Part shown: piece after piece, positions 1 to 6,614 of the stretch | Position numbering within the stretch: the stretch's first letter is position 1 | How the letters are laid out: each line of letters opens with the position of its first letter | From: JBEKJU01 sp050011095 | GTDB lineage: Bacteria; Desulfobacterota; Syntrophorhabdia; Syntrophorhabdales; WCHB1-27 | Direction: 5' to 3' | Assembly: GCA_050011095.1 (NCBI GenBank) | Contig: JBEKJU010000171.1 | Coordinates: 1 to 7,844, forward strand | Length of the DNA: 7,844 nucleotides | Position numbers and translations under genes: made by a program | The notes under the pieces: model-generated | Database searches by the model: none | What the model saw: only the letters and a program-made list of their open reading frames with translations | Told to the model about the DNA's origin: nothing

Positions 1-2369
1 CAATAGAGGTCCAGGACTCCGCTTACCCCTATCACGACTGGAACGAGCGGATCAACGCGGAATGCTACGCACCGAACACAGCCTCCCGTATTATCGGCGG
101 CGACGGCGCCATCCTCGACATCGTCAACAACTACTCGAAGATCAGCTTCAACTTCGGTCCCACCTTACTGAGCTGGATGGAGCGCTACGCACCGGACGCC
201 TACCAGGCGGTAATCGAGGCGGATCGCCAGAGCAGGGAACGATTTTCGGGCCACGGCTCCGGCATGGCGCAGGCATATAGCCACATGATCATGCCCCTCG
301 CGAACAGCAGGGACAAATACACCCAGGTCTATTGGGGCATCAAGGATTTTCAGAAGAGGTTCGCAAGGGAGCCGGAGGGGATGTGGCTGCCGGAGACCGC
401 CGTTGATCTGGAGACCCTCGATATCATGGCGCAGCTGGGCATAAAGTTCACCGTCCTCGCCCCGCGTCAGGCGAGGCGCGTACGGGACATCGATAAAGCG
501 GATGCATGGGAAAATACGGAAGACGCCCGGATCGACCCGACCATGGCGTATGCGTGCGACCTGCCTTCCGGCCGCACGATCAGCCTTTTCTTTTACGACG
601 GTCCGATCTCGCAGGGTATTGCCTTCGAGGGTCTGCTCAAAAGCGGGGAGGGGCTCGCCAATCGGCTCCTCGGCGCCTTCAGCGACGGGAGGAACCGGGA
701 CCAGCTCGTCCATATCGCCACCGACGGTGAGACGTATGGCCATCATCAGCGGTTCGGCGACATGGCCCTCGCCTACGCCCTCCACTACGTCGAGGCGAAC
801 GGCCTTGCGAAGGTCACGAACTATGGCGAGTATCTCGAAAGGCATGCGCCCACCCGTCTTGTGGAGATTTACGAGAATTCCTCATGGAGCTGCGTCCACG
901 GCGTCGAACGGTGGCGGGAGAATTGCGGCTGCAACTCGGGGATGCACCCCGGCTGGCACCAGATGTGGCGGAGGCCCCTTCGCGAGGCCCTCGACGTCTT
1001 ACGGGACCGGTGCATTCCCCTCTTCGAGACTGAGGCGTCCACGTATCTGTTGGACCCCTGGCAGGCGCGAAACGATTATGTCGACGTCATCAACGACCGC
1101 TCGCCCGATCATGTGAGGGCGTATCTTCGGGCCCACTCGAACCACGGCCTGACCGAGCAGGAAGAGGAGCGGACGCTCAAACTGCTCGGGATGCAGCGTT
1201 GCGCCATGCTCATGTACACGAGCTGCGGGTGGTTCTTTGACGAGATCTCGGGCCTGGAGACAACACAGGTCCTCCAGTACGCCTCCCGCCTGATCCAGCT
1301 CGCCGGCGATATCGACAAGAATGCCGTCCTCGAACCCGATTTCCTTGCCGCCCTTTCAAAGGCGCCGAGCAACGTCGTGGAAAACGGCGCCAGGGTCTAC
1401 GAGCTCCACGTGAAACCGGCGCGGGTCGATATCCTGAGGGTTGCCGCGCACTATGTCATCTCCTCCCTCTTCATCGAATACCCCGGCAAATCGAGGAACG
1501 TCTATTCCTACACGGTCGAGGACGAGGAGTACGACCGGCTTGTGGCGGGTCCCAGGCGGCTCGCGATAGGCAAGACGCATCTCCGCGCCAATCTCACCTG
1601 GGAAAGGGCGAAGGTCACCTTCGCGGCGCTCGTCTTCGGCGATACCAGCGTCACGGCGGGCTTGCACCACTACGAGTCCGACGAGGCGTTCGATGACATG
1701 TGCGGGAAGATACGGGCCGCCTTCGAAAAGGGGGATATACCGGAGACCATCAGGATTGTCGATCAACATTTTCCCGCCCCCTACATCTATTCCCTCTGGC
1801 ACCTCTTCCTCGATCAGCAAAGAAAGGTCGTACACGAGATACTGAAGCCGAAGTATGAGCAGATCCAGGATCTCTACCGTGGCGTCTACGAGGGCAACTA
1901 CGGGATCATGGACTTCCTGCGCTCCCTCGGCAACCCGCTCCCGAAATCGCTCTTTTACGCGGCGGGCACAACGCTCGATCTCGGTCTTGCCCACATCTTT
2001 GACTCCGACTTCAGCATCGATCGGTTGCAGCAACTGGTGAACGACGCCAGGAAATGGTCCGTCACCCTGGATAAGGACGGACTTGCCCTCGCCGCCGTGT
2101 CCTGGATCGACGCTCAGATGAAGGAACTCGTCACGAAGCCCGAGGACCCCGCATCGATACTCTTCGTGGAGAAAACAAAGGATGTCCTCCACATACTGAG
2201 CGAGCTGCCCCTCGAGATTCACCCGTGGAGGGCGCAGAACATGTATTTCGAGCTGCGGAAGCGTTTTCACGGCAGGATGGAGGAGAAGGCCGAAAAGGGC
2301 GATGATGAGGCGAAGCGATGGGTCACGTCCTTCAACGAGCTCGGGGGCCTCTTCGGCATCAAGATATGA
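1..2369 (+). CDS. GH57 family glycoside hydrolase with DUF3536 C-terminal region (5' partial)
   Basis: This is a cytoplasmic-type alpha-glucan-active enzyme of the GH57 family; its exact reaction is unknown. The frame is open from base 3, and 58 residues precede the first in-window ATG at 177. They include PYHDWNERI, a strongly conserved N-terminal block of this family, so the true start lies about 20 residues upstream of the window. In visible numbering (788 residues), GMWLPETAVD at 126-135 carries the expected nucleophile Glu131, and HIATDGETYGHH at 237-248 carries the expected acid/base Asp241. Both catalytic residues are therefore present. A family block ENSSWSC..GVERW...CGC follows at about 291-310, with Cys297, Cys308 and Cys310. 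SCGWFFDEISGLET at about 407-420 leads into the DUF3536 half, which has no assigned role. No signal peptide or membrane segment is seen in the visible part. It converges on the debranching gene, 30 bp between stops. Alternatives are amylase, branching enzyme or 4-alpha-glucanotransferase activity; the sequence alone does not decide. Confidence 0.95.
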   Translation, partial: IEVQDSAYPYHDWNERINAECYAPNTASRIIGGDGAILDIVNNYSKISFNFGPTLLSWMERYAPDAYQAVIEADRQSRERFSGHGSGMAQAYSHMIMPLANSRDKYTQVYWGIKDFQKRFAREPEGMWLPETAVDLETLDIMAQLGIKFTVLAPRQARRVRDIDKADAWENTEDARIDPTMAYACDLPSGRTISLFFYDGPISQGIAFEGLLKSGEGLANRLLGAFSDGRNRDQLVHIATDGETYGHHQRFGDMALAYALHYVEANGLAKVTNYGEYLERHAPTRLVEIYENSSWSCVHGVERWRENCGCNSGMHPGWHQMWRRPLREALDVLRDRCIPLFETEASTYLLDPWQARNDYVDVINDRSPDHVRAYLRAHSNHGLTEQEEERTLKLLGMQRCAMLMYTSCGWFFDEISGLETTQVLQYASRLIQLAGDIDKNAVLEPDFLAALSKAPSNVVENGARVYELHVKPARVDILRVAAHYVISSLFIEYPGKSRNVYSYTVEDEEYDRLVAGPRRLAIGKTHLRANLTWERAKVTFAALVFGDTSVTAGLHHYESDEAFDDMCGKIRAAFEKGDIPETIRIVDQHFPAPYIYSLWHLFLDQQRKVVHEILKPKYEQIQDLYRGVYEGNYGIMDFLRSLGNPLPKSLFYAAGTTLDLGLAHIFDSDFSIDRLQQLVNDARKWSVTLDKDGLALAAVSWIDAQMKELVTKPEDPASILFVEKTKDVLHILSELPLEIHPWRAQNMYFELRKRFHGRMEEKAEKGDDEAKRWVTSFNELGGLFGIKI

Positions 2370-2379
2370 TGCCGGGAGG
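2348..2379. terminator. Hairpin at convergent gene ends (possible bidirectional terminator)
   Basis: CGGCATCA (2354-2361) and TGATGCCG (2367-2374) form a perfect 8-bp stem around the loop AGATA. Beyond a small TT/G internal loop, CCTC (2348-2351) pairs with GAGG (2376-2379), for 12 pairs in all. The structure spans the GH57 stop codon (TGA at 2367-2369) and lies 21 bp beyond the stop of the facing gene. All pairs are Watson-Crick, so both transcripts can fold it. There is no T-tract on either side, so it is not a textbook intrinsic terminator. Transcript 3'-end definition or protection is inferred from its position. Confidence 0.5.
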
Positions 2380-2399
2380 GATATATACGAGGCAGTGGA

Positions 2400-4424
2400 T
2401 CATCCGCACGTTTTCACCCAGCATCGAAGCACCTCGGCCACACTCCATGCCTGGGCCACGCAGCCGTGGGGATGAAAGGGGGGGTCCGCATCGAAGATCT
2501 CCCCGATGGTGCCGACGCACTTGTCATCCAGGTGGGAGCTGAAGCCCTCCAGGAAACGCCGTGCGCCGGGCCTGTCGTCCGGGTGCAGCTTGAGCCAGGC
2601 GTCCACAAAGGGACCGAGGAGCCATACCCAGACGGTCCCCTGATGATACGCCGCATCGCGTGCCCGGATATCGCCATAATACCGCGGCTTGTAGTCGGGG
2701 TGGCCCGGCGCGAGCGAGCGAAGGCCGACCGGTGTTAGGAGACGGGCGCGGGCCGCCTCGACTACCGCCTCCCACCGGTCCCGCGCAAGCACCGGATGGT
2801 GGAGGGAGATGGCGAGTATCTGGTTTGGCCGGCAGGCCGGGTCATTGCCCTTTTCTCCATCGACGACGTCGTAGAGATACCCCCCTTCTTCGTACCAGAA
2901 GCGGTCGTTGAAGGACCGGAAGACCCGGTCGGCCCATTCGGTAAGCTCGCCTGTCTTACCGTCCCCCTCCTCTTGCTCTATCCACCCGGAGAGGAGACGA
3001 AGCGCATTGTACCACAACGCGTTTATCTCAACCGGTTTGCCCCGGCGCGGGGTGACCACCCAATCATCCACCTTCGCGTCCATCCAGGTGAGCTGATAGC
3101 CCTCCTGGCCTTCACGCAGGAGGCCGTCCTTCGGGTCAACGCCTATGTTGAAACTGGTGCCCCTGTGGTGATGGTCGACGATGCTCTTCAGCTTCGGCAG
3201 GAGGAGCCTCAGCGTACCCCTGTCGCCCGTCCACAACAGGTAACGGTCCAGGGCGTGAAAGAACCAGAGCGTCGCATCGGCCGTATTGTAGAGGGCATCC
3301 TTTCCTCCCTCGGGGAACATGTTGGGGATGAGCCCGTCGCGCAGATAGTAGCCGAAGGCCCGGAGGATTGAGGCGGCGTCGTTCGGTCTCCCCGTGACGA
3401 GGGTCAGGCCCTCAAGGCTTATCATCGTGTCCCTGCCCCAATCGGTAAACCAGTGGTATCCGGCGATGACGGTCTTCATTTCAAATCCCGACGCGCGCGC
3501 CCTGATCTCGTCCTGCACACGGCCCGCCGGTGCGATGACGAACTGATCGGCCGCGTAGACAAGCTCCGCTCCGAATCCAGCCCTGGCCTCGGGAATGGCC
3601 GAGGCGAGAAGGAGCCTCCGCCGTTCGCGCTCCGCGGCCGACGCCTCTACGGGCGTGAGGGCGAATACCACCTCCCACGATTCCGTCGAGGCCACCAGCG
3701 TGGCGTCTCCGCCTTCGTGCAGGGGGACGTCGAAATATCCGGGGCTCCAGAGGCTGCCGCTCGCCTCATACCCCCTCCTTTCCTCCACGGGGTAGAGAAC
3801 CGGCTCGATCTTTTTCCGGTCCACGATGAGCGCCCCGTCCCGCCCGTAGAGAAAGAGCCTGAGTATGGGCAGGTTCTGGTCCGAAGAAATCTCGTAGCCC
3901 TCCTCGGTGATCTTCACTGCGTAGGGGCCCCCGACCGATGTATCCACGGCGGCGTCATGGGGACGGAAGTGGACCGCCGGGCGGAGCTTTAGACGAACCT
4001 TTCCCGGACCGGAGATGAAACGGTAGGTGATATGGGTCGTGTTCTGGTGATGGGGAAGAACGATCCGCTTTTCCAGAAAAACGCCCTTGACCTCGTATTT
4101 CCATACGGGAAGGCCCCCGTCGAGAGAGAACTCGGCTATATGGCCGATCTCATCGGGGGCATGGTGGTCCACGGCCAGGCGGCTCACGGTCCCGTCCTCG
4201 AAGAGGAGTTCCTCCGTGAGCCGGTTGAGCATCACCATGCGTCCAAGGGGCGCGGGCAGGGCGGCAATGAGGAGGCCGTGATATCTCCTCGTCGACATGG
4301 CCACTACCCCTCCCGAGGCGTACCCTCCGAGCCCGTTCGTGACCAGCCATTCCCTCGAACGCAGGGGTTCCCCTTCCAAGTCGCTCAATGCCGGTTGTGA
4401 AACGGTTCGGACGAGATCATCCAT
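2400..4424 (-). CDS. Amylo-alpha-1,6-glucosidase (glycogen debranching enzyme, GH133)
   Basis: This enzyme hydrolyses alpha-1,6 branch-point glucose in glycogen or limit dextrins, releasing unbranched malto-oligosaccharides in the cytoplasm. From the ATG at 4424 it has 674 residues, a normal length for bacterial single-function members. The N-terminal domain opens with SREWLVTNGLGGYASGG (about 23-39), the usual family start. The C-terminal (alpha/alpha)6 domain contains HWFTDWGRDTMI (324-335), ADATLWFFHAL (about 382-392), TWMDAK (446-451), PVEINALWYNAL (464-475) and GEIFDA (641-646). From remembered eukaryotic homologues, Asp449 of TWMD and Glu642 of GEIFD are the likely acid/base pair. The frame is open upstream to 4547, but that part overlaps the 3' end of treZ by 131 bp and lacks family similarity, so the internal start was chosen. 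The start overlaps the treZ stop by 8 bp, so the two are probably co-transcribed and translationally coupled. No transferase domain is seen, unlike the bifunctional eukaryotic enzyme. Confidence 0.95.
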   Translation of the reverse strand: MDDLVRTVSQPALSDLEGEPLRSREWLVTNGLGGYASGGVVAMSTRRYHGLLIAALPAPLGRMVMLNRLTEELLFEDGTVSRLAVDHHAPDEIGHIAEFSLDGGLPVWKYEVKGVFLEKRIVLPHHQNTTHITYRFISGPGKVRLKLRPAVHFRPHDAAVDTSVGGPYAVKITEEGYEISSDQNLPILRLFLYGRDGALIVDRKKIEPVLYPVEERRGYEASGSLWSPGYFDVPLHEGGDATLVASTESWEVVFALTPVEASAAERERRRLLLASAIPEARAGFGAELVYAADQFVIAPAGRVQDEIRARASGFEMKTVIAGYHWFTDWGRDTMISLEGLTLVTGRPNDAASILRAFGYYLRDGLIPNMFPEGGKDALYNTADATLWFFHALDRYLLWTGDRGTLRLLLPKLKSIVDHHHRGTSFNIGVDPKDGLLREGQEGYQLTWMDAKVDDWVVTPRRGKPVEINALWYNALRLLSGWIEQEEGDGKTGELTEWADRVFRSFNDRFWYEEGGYLYDVVDGEKGNDPACRPNQILAISLHHPVLARDRWEAVVEAARARLLTPVGLRSLAPGHPDYKPRYYGDIRARDAAYHQGTVWVWLLGPFVDAWLKLHPDDRPGARRFLEGFSSHLDDKCVGTIGEIFDADPPFHPHGCVAQAWSVAEVLRCWVKTCG
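4417..4424 (-). promoter_or_regulatory. treZ stop / debranching-enzyme start overlap
   Basis: Read on the minus strand the overlap is ATGGATGA: the ATG starts the debranching enzyme and the TGA ends treZ. A purine-rich GGAAGGA lies at 4441-4447, but 16 nt from the ATG, which is too far for a normal Shine-Dalgarno site. Re-initiation by ribosomes finishing treZ is therefore the likely route of translation. This is inferred from geometry. Confidence 0.6.
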
Positions 4425-6402
4425 GGCCTGGCGCGCGCCATCCTTCCAGCCGCGGAGCAAATGCCATGGCCGACCTTCCGGGGATTCTCCAGACCGCCTC
4501 CGTCTCCATGGAAGGGGTGCCCCATCCGCCGTACCGGTAATCCTCACTGCTCAGGATGATGTCCCAGTATCTTTCTTTCGGGGGGGCAAGCAACGGTTCG
4601 GAGACCGGGGCGAGGCGTAGGTCCGCCCCGAAATTGACCGTCAGCAGACGGTCGTCCCCGGCGGGGCCGAAGAACCGCAGGACAAACGCCTCCTTTCCTA
4701 GGACGGCCCCGTCCACCGCCCCCCGCTCCTGCGCGCGGAATACGGGGTCTTCCCGCCTCAATTTCAGAAGGTCCCCATGGAGGGCGTACGCCTCGTGATG
4801 GCCCTTCCTTTCGGAAAGATCGAGCTTGCACCGGAGAAACGTGGAGAGGCTTCCCGAATCGGGGAGATGCGTCTGAAAGCAGGGATCGGTGAGGCTCGGA
4901 AACTGGGACAGGAAATCGATCCTCCCCTTGTGGATATCCGCTGAAAGCTGCTCCGGTAGGTCGGCGAAGTACAAAAAGGGTGCGGAGGCGGCGAACTCCT
5001 GTCCCATGAAGAGCATGGGAGTCCCGGGAGCGAGCAGGAGGAGGACCGTCATGGTCCTGACGAGGGCGGGGGCTGCCAGCTGATGTATCCTTTGGCCGCA
5101 GCACGAATTTGCAACCTGGTCGTGGTTCTCGATGAAAAGGACGAATGACGCGGGGGAAAGATGGTCCGCCGGCACGCCCCGGCACTTTTTCTGCCACAGG
5201 TAGTACTGGCCCTGATACAGGTAACCCCGCTTTATCATCGATATGAACTCCTGGGGCGAGCCCGTGTAGTCTGTGTAGTAACCCTCCCGGCGGCCTGTTA
5301 GGGCAACCCGCGCGCTATGGTGAAAATCATCATTCCACAGGGCGTCGACGCCGTATCCCCCTTCGTCCGCGGGTTGCGCCATCGACGCGATCTGAGACTC
5401 GTTTTCAGCGATGACGATTGTCCGGCGCAATCCGGCCGCTTGCCGCACCGCCCGCGTGACGGAGACGATTATGTGCTCGGGTGAGGCGTCTGTAATCGCC
5501 TGGGTGGCATCGAGGCGCAGGCCGTCGAGGTGAAATTCGTCGATCCAGTAGCGGGCGTTCGTCTCGAAGAATTCCCGGACCGGTCCGCTTCCCGGCCCAT
5601 CGAAGTTGATGGCCTTTCCCCAATCGATCTTGTAGCGATCCGTGAGATAGGAATCGGAAAATGCCGGCAGGTAGTTTCCATACGGGCCGAGATGATTGTA
5701 GACGACGTCGAGGATAACGGCGATGCCCGCGCAATGGGCCATGTCCACCAAGGAGCGGAAATCGTCCGGTGAGCCGTAGAGCCGGGTGGGCGCGAAAAGA
5801 TCGACACCGTCGTAACCCCACCCGAAACGGCCGGGAAAATCGGCCACGGGCATCAGCTCGATCACCGTTATGCCGAGGCGCGCCAGCTCCTCAAGCTCAT
5901 GCGATGCCGCTTCCCACGTACCGTCCGCGGTAAACGTTCCTATATGCATCTCATACACGACCTGTCCTTCGACCGCCACGCCGCCCCAGTTATTGTCGGT
6001 CCATGGGAAGCGGGTGGGGTCGATGACCTTCGACGGACCGTGGGGGCCGTCCGGCTGGTATCGTGAAGCGGGATCAGGATAGAGGTCGGGCCCTTCGTCC
6101 AAGCGAAAGCGGTAGAGCGTCCCCTCCGCCGCCTGCGGGATCACGCCCCGGAAGTAGTTCCCTTCTTCCCTGTCAAGCTCAATGGATAGGGGCTCGCCGT
6201 CGAAACCGGGGCCGCCCTCGATCACCGCCGCCACGCGCGTCCGGTTTTCGGCCCAGACCCTGAATGAAACACCGACGTCCGGCATCACCTCGGCGCCTAT
6301 AGGGAATCTTCGGGGGGCTGACGATCTGTCCATATCCAATGGCGCCTTATCGACCTGCCGACGGGCAAGCCGGCCCGACGGAGGCGCGATCAACCCGGAC
6401 AT
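4417..6402 (-). CDS. treZ: Malto-oligosyltrehalose trehalohydrolase
   Basis: TreZ (GH13) cleaves the alpha-1,4 bond next to the trehalose end of maltooligosyl-trehalose, releasing free trehalose. It is the second step of the TreY-TreZ route. In the 661-residue form, an N-terminal beta-sandwich begins with RRFPIGAEVMPD (31-42) and the TIM barrel begins near VVYEMHIGTFT (148-158). Barrel motifs follow: DVVYNH (232-237), DGLRLDAT (293-300, nucleophile Asp298), IAENES (331-336, acid/base Glu333) and IENHDQ (424-429, Asp428). GRFGWGYDGVDLFAP (191-205), WNDDFHH (356-362) and GQEFAASAPFLYFAD (467-481) are typical of TreZ rather than of GlgB or GlgX. The C-terminal region (about 560-650) matches the usual small beta domain. 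The start is uncertain. ATG at 6402 has only a weak GGA 9 nt upstream; ATG at 6333 (residue 24) has AAGG 11 nt upstream and gives MDRSSAPRRFPIGAEV, closer to the usual family N-terminus. It is the first gene of the operon with the debranching enzyme. Confidence 0.95.
   Translation of the reverse strand: MSGLIAPPSGRLARRQVDKAPLDMDRSSAPRRFPIGAEVMPDVGVSFRVWAENRTRVAAVIEGGPGFDGEPLSIELDREEGNYFRGVIPQAAEGTLYRFRLDEGPDLYPDPASRYQPDGPHGPSKVIDPTRFPWTDNNWGGVAVEGQVVYEMHIGTFTADGTWEAASHELEELARLGITVIELMPVADFPGRFGWGYDGVDLFAPTRLYGSPDDFRSLVDMAHCAGIAVILDVVYNHLGPYGNYLPAFSDSYLTDRYKIDWGKAINFDGPGSGPVREFFETNARYWIDEFHLDGLRLDATQAITDASPEHIIVSVTRAVRQAAGLRRTIVIAENESQIASMAQPADEGGYGVDALWNDDFHHSARVALTGRREGYYTDYTGSPQEFISMIKRGYLYQGQYYLWQKKCRGVPADHLSPASFVLFIENHDQVANSCCGQRIHQLAAPALVRTMTVLLLLAPGTPMLFMGQEFAASAPFLYFADLPEQLSADIHKGRIDFLSQFPSLTDPCFQTHLPDSGSLSTFLRCKLDLSERKGHHEAYALHGDLLKLRREDPVFRAQERGAVDGAVLGKEAFVLRFFGPAGDDRLLTVNFGADLRLAPVSEPLLAPPKERYWDIILSSEDYRYGGWGTPSMETEAVWRIPGRSAMAFAPRLEGWRAPGHG
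6331..6348 (-). promoter_or_regulatory. Alternative treZ start with Shine-Dalgarno-like AAGG
   Basis: The minus strand reads AAGG (6345-6348), 11 nt of spacer, then ATG (6331-6333). Starting here removes 23 poorly conserved residues and gives a 638-residue TreZ, closer to family length. The spacing is slightly long, so the upstream ATG at 6402 remains possible. Confidence 0.35.
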
Positions 6403-6427
6403 GCGTGATCGTCCCGGAATAAGGCGC
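6342..6427 (-). repeat. 9-bp inverted repeat in the treZ leader/start region
   Basis: On the minus strand GCGCCTTAT (6427 to 6419) is followed after 68 nt by its exact reverse complement ATAAGGCGC (6350 to 6342), with one further U-G pair possible inside. The second arm contains the AAGG in front of the internal ATG at 6333, and the ATG at 6402 lies in the loop. The match is exact; an RNA switch is inference, and chance cannot be excluded. Confidence 0.4.
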
Positions 6428-6495
6428 TCTGTCGGCGTGGAGGGAAGGCAATAGACTTATCTCTTCGTAATGGGCTTTTTTTTCAACATCTATCT

Positions 6496-6524
6496 AATTT
6501 AGTGAGCCGGCTTCCATATGTCAA
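6496..6524 (-). promoter_or_regulatory. Sigma-70-type promoter for treZ and the debranching gene
   Basis: On the minus strand a perfect -35 box TTGACA (6519-6524) is followed by exactly 17 bp and a -10 box TAAATT (6496-6501; 4 of 6 consensus positions). Local sequence is clearly more AT-rich than the flanking genes. Transcription would begin near 6489, giving a leader of about 86 nt to the ATG at 6402 or about 155 nt to the ATG at 6333. It lies between the yihY-like stop and treZ and points only at treZ, so the operon can be expressed independently of the upstream gene. Confidence 0.7.
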
Positions 6525-6592
6525 CCAGCGCGTCGGATATGATCCCTTCCGATCCTTTTCGCCACGTGTCCGGAAAGCCGGCGAAGGCAGTC

Positions 6593-6606
6593 CGCGCCGA
6601 AGCGCG
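6593..6606 (-). terminator. C(UUCG)G hairpin just after the yihY-like stop codon
   Basis: Eight bases past the TAA, the minus strand reads CGCGCTTCGGCGCG, a perfect 5-bp GC stem capped by the extra-stable UUCG tetraloop closed by C-G. A second weak stem, CCGG-CTTT-CCGG, follows within about 20 bases. No T-tract follows, so it may be a Rho-assisted terminator or an RNA 3'-end stabiliser. Its placement directly after the gene and before a new promoter supports an end-of-transcript role. Confidence 0.45.
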
Positions 6607-6614
6607 TGGTTCCC

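Noticed and set aside
165..845. 226-codon open frame on the minus strand opposite the GH57 catalytic region
   Set aside because: It covers the conserved GH57 motifs in antisense and has no recognisable domain; a compositional shadow.
1356..2270. Long open frame (304 codons) on the minus strand opposite the GH57 gene
   Set aside because: It lies wholly antisense to a clearly recognised gene; its product matches no family I recognise, and such frames are common opposite GC-rich coding sequence.
2796..3371. 191-codon plus-strand frame inside the debranching-enzyme gene
   Set aside because: Antisense to the conserved GH133 catalytic domain; no family resemblance or clear ribosome-binding site.
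4425..4547. N-terminal extension of the debranching enzyme to the ATG at 4547
   Set aside because: It would overlap treZ by 131 bp, is Arg/Gly-rich without family similarity, and the conserved N-terminus begins shortly after the ATG at 4424.
4417..6402. Reading the GH13 gene as glycogen branching enzyme (glgB) or isoamylase (glgX/treX)
   Set aside because: The WNDDFHH and GQEFAASAPFLYFAD motifs and the order of domains match TreZ rather than those relatives.
6471..6483. T8 run on the plus strand as an intrinsic terminator
   Set aside because: No GC-rich hairpin precedes it on the plus strand and no plus-strand gene ends there; it is better read as an A-tract in the treZ leader.
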